Shown here piece after piece: positions 34,100-44,919 of a stretch of DNA of 64,000 nucleotides; position 1 is the stretch's first letter; every line of letters starts with the position of its first letter. The stretch is from Filosporella fistucella (lineage: Eukaryota > Ascomycota > Leotiomycetes > Helotiales). The stretch is from positions 1,240,001 to 1,304,000 of the forward strand of contig JAQJZZ010000005.1 of the NCBI GenBank assembly GCA_030077755.1. Reading direction: 5' to 3'. The notes beneath the pieces were generated by a model. The model was given only the letters and a program-made list of their open reading frames with translations. It made no database searches and was not told where the DNA came from. The position numbers were made by a program, and so were the translations under genes.

Positions 34100-35521
34100 A
34101 TGCCCCCAGCAGGCGCCCAACCCCGAAAGCCGGACGCTCCATCGGCGGCGAATAAAGAAGCCAACGAGTATATCCCTACATTTATCTCGAAAAAGCCGTT
34201 CTACATTGGTGACGACGATGACCATAATGATTATCTTGAGCATCAACGCCTGCAGAAGGCGCAATCAGATCAATCGAAATGGTATGATCGAGGCAAGAAA
34301 CTGGGTCCAGCTGCCACAAAATTCCGCAAAGGCGCATGCGAAAATTGTGGTGCGATGACACATAAAACCAAAGAGTGTTTGAGCCGCCCTCGAGCCAAGG
34401 GAGCCAAATGGACTGGGAAGGATATACAGGCAGATGAAATTGTACAGGATGTCAGTCTGGGATGGGATGCTAAGAGAGATCGGTGGAACGGATATGACCC
34501 GAAGGAGTATAAAGCCGTCATTGACGAGTATGCGCAGCTAGAACAGCTAAAAAAGGCAGAGGCGTCTAAGGACAACGATGGGGATAGCGACGACAATGGA
34601 GAGAATGGTGAGAAGTATGGCGAGGAAACGGAAATGGGGAGGAAACAAAGCACAGCAACACGACAGCTTCGTATTCGAGAAGATACTGCAAAATATCTTC
34701 TGAATCTTGATCTGGACTCAGCTAAATATGACCCCAAAACCAGATCTATGGTGGACTCGGGTGCAACTGCAGATACAGCCGCTGCCTTGGTCGCAGAAGA
34801 AGGATTCATGCGAGCTTCAGGAGACGCAGCTGAATTCGAAAAGGCCAATAAATATGCCTGGGAGTCACAAGAAAAAGGGGGCGATACTAAGTTACATCTA
34901 CAAGCCAATCCCACCTCGGGAGAATATTATCTGAAAAAAGAGAAGGCGGAAGCGGAAGCAAAACGACAAGCGCATAAAAAGATGCTTTTGGAAAAGTACG
35001 GCGGAGATATTAATCCGAATGCAGCAAAATTGCGTGGAGCGGCTATCTTGGAATCTGAAAAATTCGTCGAGTACGACGAGTCTGGCTCTATAAAAGGCGC
35101 ACCCAAAACCATTGCAAAATCCAAATATCCCGAAGATGTTTTTATCAACAATCACACATCAGTATGGGGAAGCTGGTGGGCTGATTTCAAATGGGGCTAT
35201 GCCTGTTGTCATTCAATGGTAAAAAATAGCTATTGCACAGGAGAACATGGGAAGGCTGCATTCGAGGAGGCAGAGAAACTTCGGACTGGAGGAGCTTTTG
35301 TCGAGGAATCTCGAGACTCGAGTGTAATGGAAATACAGTGGCCATCTAAGGATTCAACTGAGACGGCAAAAGTCACTCATGACGCCTCAGCGGCGAAAAA
35401 ACGTACAGTCGAGGAAATGAAAGGCGGTATCACTGAAGAGGATATGGACGAGTATAAGAAAAGGCGATTGGACGCCAATGATCCTATGGCAGCATTCCTA
35501 GGCAAGGACCCTGTGTTATGA
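34100..35521 (+). CDS. SLU7: Pre-mRNA splicing factor Slu7
   Basis: A single exon of 474 codons (473 residues). The ATG at 34100 ([24 protein letters not shown]) matches the usual Slu7 N-terminus. The CCHC zinc knuckle [14 protein letters not shown] begins at residue 80 and is followed by the Slu7 core ([29 protein letters not shown]). Further core motifs are [22 protein letters not shown] and the C-terminal [19 protein letters not shown]. Slu7 acts in the second catalytic step of splicing and influences 3' splice-site choice. The acidic Lys/Asp/Glu-rich linker near 160-185 is low-complexity. It shares a promoter with REV3. Confidence 0.95.
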   Translation: MPPAGAQPRKPDAPSAANKEANEYIPTFISKKPFYIGDDDDHNDYLEHQRLQKAQSDQSKWYDRGKKLGPAATKFRKGACENCGAMTHKTKECLSRPRAKGAKWTGKDIQADEIVQDVSLGWDAKRDRWNGYDPKEYKAVIDEYAQLEQLKKAEASKDNDGDSDDNGENGEKYGEETEMGRKQSTATRQLRIREDTAKYLLNLDLDSAKYDPKTRSMVDSGATADTAAALVAEEGFMRASGDAAEFEKANKYAWESQEKGGDTKLHLQANPTSGEYYLKKEKAEAEAKRQAHKKMLLEKYGGDINPNAAKLRGAAILESEKFVEYDESGSIKGAPKTIAKSKYPEDVFINNHTSVWGSWWADFKWGYACCHSMVKNSYCTGEHGKAAFEEAEKLRTGGAFVEESRDSSVMEIQWPSKDSTETAKVTHDASAAKKRTVEEMKGGITEEDMDEYKKRRLDANDPMAAFLGKDPVL

Positions 35522-35888
35522 TTGCAGACGTGGTGAGCATTGAAGGCGTTACAGGAGGCTGCATGGACACGGCGTTTGGTTTTATCTGCATTTACATGGC
35601 GACATATCAACTACAAAGACCTTTGAAGTGAAGATTGACTCAACAGCTTATTGCATCCCGCTGAGGCTAAAGCGTACTGTAGTCTTGGCGGTCATGAGAG
35701 TACTTGTAAATCGCAATTTCACATGTTGTCATGTTTCAAATTGTTTAATATGACCTTTGATTCTTTACTGTAAACGCCTCGAGGATAATGCCACTCGATG
35801 CCCAGTTACCAAAGCCCATTGCAACGGTGCACGTCAAAGCCAAACAAATGCTAGCGAAGTCATGACAGTGCTTTTGTCAGTCGTCAAT
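35522..35888. other. Intergenic, convergent 3' flanks of SLU7 and RPS9
   Basis: Only 3' UTR material is expected. I see no further gene or repeat. Confidence 0.6.
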
Positions 35889-36689
35889 CTATTCGTCATC
35901 CTCCTCAGCATCGTCATCACCACCATCCTTCTTCTCGGCAGCCTTGGCCTTCTTTCTCCTAACACGACCAGGACGTCCACCACCAAATGGAGAGCTCAGT
36001 GCGAAATCGATGTGCTTCTGGGAATCAAGACGGACAACAAAAGAGGGGACGTTAACGATTTGCTTTCCAACACGAATATGTCTTTGGCGGATGAGAACAC
36101 GGGCGTGGTGGATGGACTTTGCGAGACCAAGCTTGTACACGCAAGTTTGCAGGCGGCGCTCCAAGAAATCCTCAATCTTCAATGCCAACACGTAATCGAG
36201 CTTCATGCGGGATTCGTCAAGAACACCAACACGGACGAGACGGCGAATTAGAGCATTTCCTTCGAAGAGTCGCTTTGGGTCCTTCTCATCAAGGGTGAGC
36301 AATTGACTGTAGTAGATTAGCAGTGGCACATTGCTTGAGGTTTGGGGAATCCTCATACCGGGCAGCACGACGAATCTTGGAGAGGGTGAGCTGGACACGC
36401 CAGACCTCACGCTTGTTGCGGAGACCATACTCGCCGACGAGCTTCAATTCAGAGTCACTAGGACAATAATCAGTGACATGTAAAGAGACAAGCTCTTATA
36501 CAGTGGCCAACTTACAGACGGGCAGACTCGAAAGCTATAAAAGTTAGTAAATTGTAACATTTCGAGGTGAGGTACAGATTGCATCTTGCTCAACTCCGAG
36601 GATCTGCTGAGGAGCTATGGAAGTGTTCAAGGGCGCAACTTACGTCTTCTGGGGACTTTGTAGGTCTTCGAGTACGAGATTGGCGCCAT
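35889..36689 (-). CDS. RPS9: 40S ribosomal protein S9 (uS4)
   Basis: Exons 36689-36644, 36534-36516 (19 nt), 36457-36359 and 36306-35889 give 194 codons (193 residues). The start [23 protein letters not shown] is the eukaryotic uS4 N-terminus. The core follows: [34 protein letters not shown], then the S4 RNA-binding fold ([38 protein letters not shown]) and an acidic tail ending AEEDDE. uS4 binds 18S rRNA and helps form the mRNA entry channel and decoding fidelity. Three short introns crowd the 5' end, as is usual in fungal ribosomal protein genes. Confidence 0.97.
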
Positions 36690-36812
36690 GGTTGCTGGGC
36701 GTCGAGGTTGTCGTCGAGATTGAAGAAAAGTAAAATGTCGATATGCGACGGATTTCACCAAATCTGAGAGTGTGCGGTCTAAAGCGAGGCTAGACCAAAA
36801 GCGCACAGTATT

Positions 36813-36820
36813 TCACGTGA
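36813..36820. promoter_or_regulatory. TCACGTGA palindrome upstream of RPS9
   Basis: This perfect 8-bp E-box lies about 125 bp upstream of the RPS9 start. Cbf1-type TCACGTG sites are known in ribosomal-protein promoters of several ascomycetes. The motif is seen; regulation is inferred. Confidence 0.4.
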
Positions 36821-39658
36821 TTTGGTATAGAGTGGGGCTTTAGACCTGCTAGCTAGACAACAAAGTTCGAGCTTCCTTCAGATACAGGACATCATCTTCG
36901 TATACCCGCAACGACTTTTGGCATGATATGTTCAATAATTCCCAAGAGCTCTGCTGCCCAGCTTCCCAGCATAAAAGGTGCGGCACGCTCATAACGGCTT
37001 GGTCCGGGAATAAAGCAGCGCTTCTCTTGACCAAGATTGCTATGTTGACTTCCAACATCCAGCACATAGAGGTACAGCAGACTAGAATCGACTCAGCTCC
37101 AAGTTCAATCCCAACTTCACCCTGACCTATCACGGCGATACAGCTATGTTCAGTCACAACATCCAGCAGAAAAAGTGCGGCATACGTTGCGGAGACCCAC
37201 ATTATCCTGGAAATTGGTTCAACTTCGTCCCCAAATCCAGCTCTACCTTATTGATCTCAGATGCCAATGCTCCTTATAATCATACGATATTTCTTCTTCC
37301 ATGTACGTACGGGATTGCTGCATCCATTGCGCAATTTGATTCTCTAGCGTGCATGCCTTCAATTTTGTAAAATATCTGCCTCCGTTATATTTCTTTCGTT
37401 CCTAGTTTTCGCAGCCTCTCCTTCTCCAGCGCAGAATCGTAATTCCTCTCCATTCTCGATGCTTTATATCAGGTGTGGCCCAATGCCAAGTGGAATGCTA
37501 TATGTGGCATACCTCAATTTTTACATGTGTCACATTTCGTCGTCGCCTGCACTTCGCTCTCTTCACAGCTGAGCAGCCAATGATCACAATCGCAAGAGCA
37601 CGATTCTTCATCTGGCGCTTGGGGGCATTGTGGAGTCTGTGATCGACAACATTGAAATCCAGTTACATTGGCGTCTCGATTCTCGCCCGCAACCTAACCC
37701 CTAGGTGGCTGTTCATCTAGACTTAGGTCTTCATTCAGTATAAATGAACACCTCTCCGGGAGGATCTTTGGTACTTTATTCAACTTTTTGGCTGGTTAGA
37801 ATTATGCTGATGGCATCCTGGGTTCTGGTAGTTCATCAATGCTAAGATGGCTATCTTCCTATGGTCCGATTCCTTCAATAACAGAGAACGGTTGAGGTCG
37901 AAGCCAGGCCAAAGGGTTGATGAAGATGTTTTTGACAGATAACGGGTGCTTAAGTTGAATACTAGTAGCTATGATAGAAACAACTCAGTTCTGATCAAAA
38001 CTCAAATAAGCCCATGATTCAAAAAGTTGTGACAGCTTTGTCCGAACTTTTAATTTATGCATGCTGTTAATATCGAAATTCATGTTTATGTAGTCCAAGC
38101 CGTACACTGTGGCATGTCGCCCTTTCCTCGGTAGCCTGCAAATATGTAGCTATCAAATTCAGCAGCCTACAGAATCGATGAGAATTCCTCACTTGTTGAT
38201 TTGATTTTCCTATGAACGACCGTTCCATGATTCACTGCTTCGATCAGCCCTTATTAACACTCCACCCTTCGATGATGTAAAACCAGAGTTTTTGTCTTTG
38301 ACATGTCCAACGGCTCAGAATCGTCGCATTTCACGAGTTTCAATAAGGCGCCTGTGTATGGCGGTAGAGTTCGCCACGTCCATTCATAGTCCACGCGCTG
38401 CTAAGCAATTGTCACCGGAGATCGGAACTTTTCAGAGAAGAAATAGCATCTGTATCAGCTGTAATCAGGTTACCTTTCAAATCAGCTTCCTGATATGGTT
38501 ACGAATATCTAGATGTGTTCTTGTCGCCATGTAGGTGTTTCCACTTCCATTCTAGTGTGTCTATCGTCCTACTGTACAGTTGTTGCTCTTCATAGAAATG
38601 GATCTTTCGTTCGAATAAGCTCACCAAAATTTACTCGTTCTAGCATACATTATTGGCTGTATGAATATATCATATCCCCTCGGGATTTTTGCGCGGCTTC
38701 ATGCCTTGGGTATGTTCTTGAACCCTTCTTTCTACGCTTTTGTCCCAGTAAGGTTTCAAATATCATTTAGTCACATAATGTCCAAAAAGCGATCGATAAA
38801 TTCTGCAACGACATTTACCTCGTTTATTTTGTGTGCACTCGAAGTGCTACGGGAGAGAATCACAGTGACTATACAGAGGAATGGGATTGATAACTGTATC
38901 CCTTCACCATGTGATCACACCCTGGAGAAGTGTGCCTCGGTCTACAACAGTGGCTGTCACCTGCATACGTCTTGATCTATCCTGTAATGTCCTGTATCTC
39001 CAATTTCCTGGACAATATTCGGATCGTCTTTGTTTCATACCGTGACTGATATACCCACTGCGTCTTGGTGAAATGCTTTTCAGCACATACTAATCCATGA
39101 TGCCATACTTCTAATCACATAATTATATCGCGCTCCGAGCGAGCTTGCCCACTGCTGCGCTGTGGATAGAATATTGGCACTTGTGCAGAATTACATTTCC
39201 CATATTTTTAGGATAACGTGAAGTTATACCGGTGAGTTATTAATCTTTAACATGCCATACTCCACTGTAGCGGGTCTTGACTTCTAAATTTGCAATACTT
39301 AATACGAGAGCTGATGTGATCAGTTTCAAGACAAAGGAATTTGCTCCACAAACGCTTTGGGATTATTCCTGGCCAGGTCGTTCAGAAAAATAAAACCAGT
39401 ATGAGCCGCCAATTCTTTCCACCCATACGAAGGGATTTTATGCGTGCATAAAAGCTCCAACTTTCCAAAGCCCTTGGTATTGCATGTGATAGTAGCTGCC
39501 ATCTTTAACAATTAGCTGATGCACATTTGTAACATAAATCTACTCTAAACTATTCCAAGAAGCTAAATATGGAAATCTAGTGTACATTACTTCACGAGTA
39601 GTTTGGAAGGCAAGCAGGCATCCAGCACAACAGGGGATGAATTAGTACAGAATTTAAC

Positions 39659-39875
39659 CTAAATGTTGACCTGTTGCGCAATCTGATGTATTGTGTTGGT
39701 GAAATCATCCCAGAAATTTTCATACTTTGGGGGGAAATGTATGGGAAAGCTACGCTCGGTGCAGTGATGCACGACAAATTCGACAATGCCTGAAGAGATG
39801 TCGGAAGGCAGAAACAAAAGATCTAGAAGTCTGATATATCCAGACAAGACCGTGGCCGGTGTTTTCCCAACAACA
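39659..39875 (-). pseudogene. Possible gene relic
   Basis: One minus-strand frame reads VPLLQEHVVGKTPATVLSG and continues through a leucine-rich stretch to NTIHQIAQQVNI and a stop at 39661-39659. It has no ATG and a stop just upstream. The composition looks coding, but I recognise no family and no partner exon can be joined with confidence. A second fragment (GFGKLELLCTHKIPSYGWKE) lies on the same strand at about 39511-39326. A decayed gene is a guess; chance remains possible. Confidence 0.2.
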
Positions 39876-40199
39876 TGCTCTTGTAGGAGTGGAACTCAAA
39901 GAGTGAGTTAGTATCCAGCTGAATTGCCCTGGCATTGCTGCCCTCAGTTCCCCCAGTCAATTTTCTGCTGTTGCATTTGACGCCGCCCCACACCCATCAC
40001 ACTATCCTGTGGCCAGTGAGAGAGTGAGTCGAGTCCAGGTTCGGGGCGGATCTTACAAGTTCAGCCTAAGGCAAAAGTTCTCAGTAGGCGACGAAAAACA
40101 CTAGTGCGCACACATCTCGAAAATCTCCATCTCGAAATCGTCAAGGTCGATTTACGAATTCAAGAAACTCGACATCTCGACAATCAAAACACCGCAGTC

Positions 40200-41124
40200 A
40201 TGGGTCATCCAGCAGGTCTCCGCGCCGGTACTCGGGTACGTCCTTTATTCCAATTTTCGGAGTCTTCTCTTCCCAGGTTATCCCCAAATCTGGATTCAGA
40301 ATGCCCGAATGCCCTCAACCTTTCCCATGACCTCCTAGGAGGCCTTGAGTACGCATACTGACTGTTATTTAGTACGCATTCAGTAGAAATTTCCGGCAAA
40401 AGGGAATGATAAAGCTGTCTACATATCTGCGCCAATACAAGTGAGTTGGCAATGTTTGGAAATGCGACGGCAGGCGAGGCCTAACAAGTTGGTAGAGTCG
40501 GAGATATCGTTGACATCAAGGCAAACGGTGCTGTCCAAAAGGGGTATGTGAAATCCTTTTCATCAATATTGTTCCAAGAATGATATTTTTGGTGATTGAT
40601 GTTCGTCAATGAGGGAGACAGATGATATCCATCAAGGATCGAGACAAGTGCTCCTTCTGAACAAACCTTTCAATTCTCGCTCCTTCATAAATAAATTGCT
40701 AACAAACTAAACAGAATGCCACACAAGGTAAACCGACCTCCTCATCTAACCTCTCCGCACTACTTTTCTACCTCGACTGGTTCTACAGGATTCTAACCCG
40801 TCATAGGTTTACCACGGAAAGACTGGTGTCGTTTACAACGTCACAAAGAGCGCAGTCGGTGTTATCATCTACAAGAAGGTCAAGCACAGATATATCGAGA
40901 AGCGAGTCAACCTCCGAATCGAGCACGTTTCCCTTTCGCGATCCAGAGAGGAGTTCGTCCGCAGAGTCAAGGAGAACGCCGAGCTCAAGAAGAAGTCAAA
41001 GACCGATGGTACCCACGTCCACTTGAAGAGACAACCTTTGATGCCACGAGAGTCGAGAACCATCTCAATGAAGGAGAACGTACCTGAGACTGTCGTCCCT
41101 ATCGCTTACGAGACAACTATTTGA
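40200..41124 (+). CDS. RPL21: 60S ribosomal protein L21 (eL21)
   Basis: Exons 40200-40235, 40373-40440, 40496-40543, 40715-40727 (13 nt) and 40807-41124 give 161 codons (160 residues), the exact family length. The protein starts MGHPAGLRAGTRYAFSRNFR and continues [40 protein letters not shown]. The rest includes VGVIIYKKVKHRYIEKRVNLRIEH and a C-terminus ending VPIAYETTI. The 13-nt exon supplies GMPHK. eL21 is a structural component of the large ribosomal subunit. Four introns in the first half of a short gene are typical of fungal ribosomal proteins. Confidence 0.97.
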
Positions 41125-41658
41125 GCTTGGGTCAGCGGGGTTTTGCTTGGGTTTCTTTGCGACTGGGGTCATGAGTTCTGGCAGAGGATTATTAGCATTG
41201 CATGATACATGGACCTTGTGCATTATCTCAAGGAATGAGAGCTAAATTCAACGCCAAATTTGCTACTGCGATGAAATCTTGATGCATCTGGCCGGCGCAA
41301 ATGTGAGGGCCGATTTTGACGAACTTGTTGAATGTTGTGGAACCGTATTTGTCACGCTTAAGAAGGAGCATCCCACTTCTCTTCAGGCCCTCACAAGTGT
41401 TCCTAGAAGAAACCCCTGGCATTACTTCAGAGTCCAGGGTTCTCAATCCCTGGGCCAAGTTTCGCCAAGAGCATATATATGTTTTCTGCTTTTTGAATAG
41501 ATTCCCACCAGTCTCGAACTATCTAACATTTGGATTCTAGTGGTCAAGGTTACACAAATGGCTCAAAATTTTGCATTTATGGCTGTTGATATCTAAGTAA
41601 CAATTCCCGTAAGCCGTCACGCAATTATACATTTCATGTAGCATCAAGAAGCTCCAGC
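41125..41658. other. Intergenic, convergent 3' flanks
   Basis: Between eL21 and the minus-strand secreted-protein gene. Short plus-strand open frames at 41279-41540 have no recognisable motif. Nothing else is seen. Confidence 0.5.
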
Positions 41659-43110
41659 TCAAACAACGGCCATACCCTGTGCACTGCTAACGCCCCCCTT
41701 CATGTTGAAATTCTGTACAAGTTTTGGAGCTGTTCCCGTTAGTCAAGATTTCCGGTTTCTTCCAATGCCGATTTTACTTACCACTCCCATTGCTCAACTG
41801 GAACACTGCTATTGCTGCTGGAGTTGTCCCATTTCCAGGGCTCAGAGCATATACAAATCTACCCTTGCTCACCAAGTCTACCATGCCCGGATTCCCATCC
41901 CCTCCCTGCACTTCGCTCACAATATCACCAGCTGAGACTCCCACTTCCACGAGCCGATTGTTTGCAACATCCGTCACGAAAGCGGTTTTGGAAAATGTTG
42001 AGAAGGTCGCCCAGCAGGTTGCCTTCTGTCCTGCAATATTGGTGCTTGACGATACAGTTTTGAGATCGGTGGAGAGAACAGCACTCCCAAACGAGGCATC
42101 CGTCACAAAAAGAGAAGAGTTTGGAAGGAGAGCCGTACCGAACAATACAGCTGTGCCTGGTGGTGAAGAGCGACTCTCGACGTTACTAATAGCGTTATTT
42201 GCTACTGGGAAGATAGATAGAAAACCAGTGTTGTTTTTTGTGGGATCGCCTTTCACAGTAGTGAGGAGAGCGGAAGAGTCCTCATTGAAAAAAATCTGGG
42301 AAACGGTGTTGAGTGGGCCGGCTGGAGGAGTCGTTTGATTCAACTGAAAGGGTCGCAATGCTGTGTCGATGGGTGAGAGGCCTGATGTAGGGCAGATCGA
42401 GAAACATGCAACTCCAGCTTTTGCTCCAGAGTTTGCCACGCAAGCTTGGGAGAGTTTACTGGAGATAGCGACGCTCACTGGGAATTCGCCAAGAGTGTTG
42501 ACCGGCTTGCCTACCATGGTGAGCTGACTTGGGTCCGAGGGCGAGATACTGAACATCGACATTGTGTTTGAACCGGGATTGACAGCGATCAGTGTCTGTT
42601 TTGGTTAGCAATTGTGTATCGCAAAGCAGAATGGCGGACAAGTACATTTCCTGAAACTTTGAGTGCAGACTGGGAGAAAAGAGAATCAGGAGCTGCTGGT
42701 AGACCAGCAGAGTCAACTCCACTGAGACCGCAGCCACCTGTAGGTGTGATGGAGCCATCAGATAGTGTCCCATTGGCTGAAACTCGAAGAGAGACGATTG
42801 AATTTTGTTGGCTGTTTGTGATGAAGTATATTGCTTTCGCATTTGATGCATGCGACTTCAAATTTTGGGATCCATTTCCCGTTCCGACTTTTGATCTATG
42901 TCCCTTTGAACTGGCATTGGGGCTTGCATTCCTTCGAGATGATGCATGGTTCTCGACATGTCTAAATCTGATAGATCGCCCATCAACGGCAGACTTTTGG
43001 CTGTATTCCTCGACTGTAGCAGAATCAATAGAAATTCCAGAAGATGAAAGTGGCGCAGCTGCGATTGTGACAACAAAGGCAATGCTGCCAAGTATAGAGA
43101 TTAAAACCAT
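41659..43110 (-). CDS. Secreted beta-propeller-like protein (lactonase / 3-carboxymuconate cyclase-like)
   Basis: Exons 43110-42646, 42595-41782 and 41729-41659 give 450 codons (449 residues). A hydrophobic signal peptide covers about 1-19 (MVLISILGSIAFVVTIAAA) with no later membrane span, so secretion is likely. A low-complexity Ser/Asn/Lys-rich segment (about 40-90) precedes a series of propeller-like strand repeats: AIYFITNSQQNSIVSLRVSANG, TLIAVNPGSNTMSMFSIS, SALLTTVKGDP, SLFVTDASFGSAVL, TAFVTDVANNRLVEVGV and FVYALSPGNG. Such secreted proteins are often annotated in fungi as 3-carboxymuconate cyclase-like, usually without a shown activity. The third exon adds a well-formed end (APKLVQNFNMKGGVSSAQGMAVV). 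Several N-glycosylation sequons occur. Enzymatic function is not claimed. Confidence 0.8.
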
Positions 43111-44340
43111 TGCAAACCGGTTGCTAAGTAGGAATGAGGGTAGAGAAAGAAACGAATGGCAGAAGTCTGCTGACTAGAGCAGTGACAGTTGATCAAGAGA
43201 ATGTATATGGAAATTGTTCGCTATCATCATCATCATCTCTGAAAAGGAGATTCTCACCCATTATATAGAATGATAACATTTTTTGGACATCAGCATCCTG
43301 CTCAGAAAATCTGTATATTGTGATTCCACATCGTCAATCTCGTCTCAGTCCCATCCTAAGACGCTTCAAATCCGGCAGACCCCTCACTTAGCCTCAAACA
43401 AATCATTGATTCCACATCATTTCTCTACTCATTTGTGGGACTCCCCCTGCTAGCGATTAAAGAGAAAGGATAAAATGATAGGGACTGTGTCACAAATCAG
43501 GTTCTCAAGCGAGATGATCTTTGGAATCATTGAATACCAGAGTAGTCTAGCGCCATAATGCGATGACAGAGAGTATACTTGTGACAGGGAAGTGGAATCC
43601 TGCTTGGTGTTTGAGAGTTCATCTGAAGTTTCATCTGATTCCCATGTCACGTGCATTCGATCACATGACCAGTTCGCTGTCACCTCGCACCTGGACGGAT
43701 CACCTGCGGCTTCAAAGTGATCACGCTTTAGATCGAAGTCTGAAGCATTGAAAACAGACCGAGCTGTAGAGTATAGCTGTTGAAGTTCGTTGGCACTAGC
43801 AAACTAGACGAAATATCAAAAGTTCCGAGTCCAGAGCTGACTCGCCAGATGGAAATAGCCAATGGCTTTAGACTTCCAAATACTGCCCCGGAGACATCGT
43901 TTCAATTGAGGTGAATATTGGAGATTACGAAAGCTCGAAATTTGGTCTCTGCTTCGAATGCGATTACTGATGGCGTGGATGGTTGATGTTGCCTGCGTAC
44001 TCAACACCTTTTGCAGAAAAGCTCAAGTCTTACTTCGTCGTAATCATATTATGTTTGGAGCATTTACCATATTCGACTGCGCAACAAAGTCTGAACAACT
44101 GAAAGGCGTAGCAGCAAAGAGATTTAAAGAAAGCCAAACGTATTGAGCATCCATCTGAGTAGTAAACTAGAGATCGACTATCACGGACAACAAAGAAAAC
44201 TTGAAGCTATTCACAACCACTTATGGCTCGACCCGTTTCTTCAAAGCAAAAGGCTGGCTATAAAGTCGGAAATCAAGATCTAGAATAGGGACCAGACCGA
44301 ACTAGATACCACATTGTAAAACACAAACCCGCCCACCAAC
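43111..44340. promoter_or_regulatory. Divergent promoter between two secreted-protein genes
   Basis: A 1.23-kb spacer between the start codons of the propeller-like and crystallin-like genes. It has a TCACGTG E-box at about 43647-43653 and a short CATCAT run near 43226-43240. Shared regulation of the two secreted proteins is possible but only inferred. Confidence 0.4.
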
Positions 44341-44919
44341 ATGCAACTCTTAATTATCACCGTTTTCAGCGGGCTTCTAGCCTTCATCGCTACCGCCACC
44401 GCGGTCGCCGATCCTGTCGCGAGAAAACACCATCAAGGAGTTGATGCCTATGCTGATCTGTTTCCGAACGCAGACAAGCTGCTTCCGCCAATTGACATGG
44501 TGGTTGTTGACCCAAGTGTTCCCAAGAAGCGATGGAGCCAATACCATTTCTACTGCTATGATCCGAACTTCCACGGCCGCTGTGTCAACATGGAAGCGAA
44601 CGTTGATCAATGCTGTAAGTGTAAAGAAATCAAGGACATCAGCGTCTGCTAATTGTAAGACAGATAATTTGGTTGACGGCTGGGCAGATCAAACTACTGC
44701 TTCGGGGCCAGACAAAGGAATTTCTTGCATTCTTTACACGTAAGTACATAGACATAAGTTTCCCGCAATCCATACTAATGGTAGCTCTACAGGACTTGGG
44801 GCTGCGCACCGACTAATGGCCTGAGGATTCTAAGATACCCCGATTCAGCAGACCTCGGACAAATAGGCATTGACGATAAGGCGAAAAGTTTCAGAAGCAC
44901 CATTCCAAGGCAATGGTAG
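44341..44919 (+). CDS. Small secreted protein, beta/gamma-crystallin-like
   Basis: Exons 44341-44614, 44664-44739 and 44793-44919 give 159 codons (158 residues). A signal peptide is clear (MQLLIITVFSGLLAFIATATAVA). A short pro-region ends at a dibasic KKR near residue 63, a possible Kex2-type site. The mature part has five cysteines (FYCYDP, HGRCVN, DQCYNL, ISCILY, WGCAPT). It has crystallin-like Greek-key signatures: Y-x-D-x-x-F-x-G-R followed by a Trp-Gly-Cys turn and a final D-K-A-x-S-F-R. It may be an extracellular structural, antimicrobial or effector-like protein; none is shown. The fold assignment is by pattern memory and should be treated as a hypothesis. It stands alone between gene-poor spacers. 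Confidence 0.8.

Larger units (their letters stand above)
36690..40199. other. 3.5-kb gene-poor spacer between two divergent ribosomal-protein genes
   Basis: Beyond the RPS9 promoter this interval is AT-rich and fragmentary. Longest open frames (36849-37202 minus, 38661-38975 plus) lack conserved motifs. Around 36990-37190 two loosely related stretches share a GCTATGTT...AACATCCAGCA pattern, suggesting an old local duplication. On the minus strand about 39875-39659 a stretch looks protein-like (GYIRLLDLLFLPSDISSGIVE, KYENFWDDF) and may be a decayed gene. No intact gene or transposon can be supported. Confidence 0.5.

Noticed and set aside
36849..37202. 117-codon minus-strand open frame near RPS9
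   Set aside because: Hydrophobic but without conserved motif or neighbours; the plus strand of the same DNA is equally open, indicating chance.
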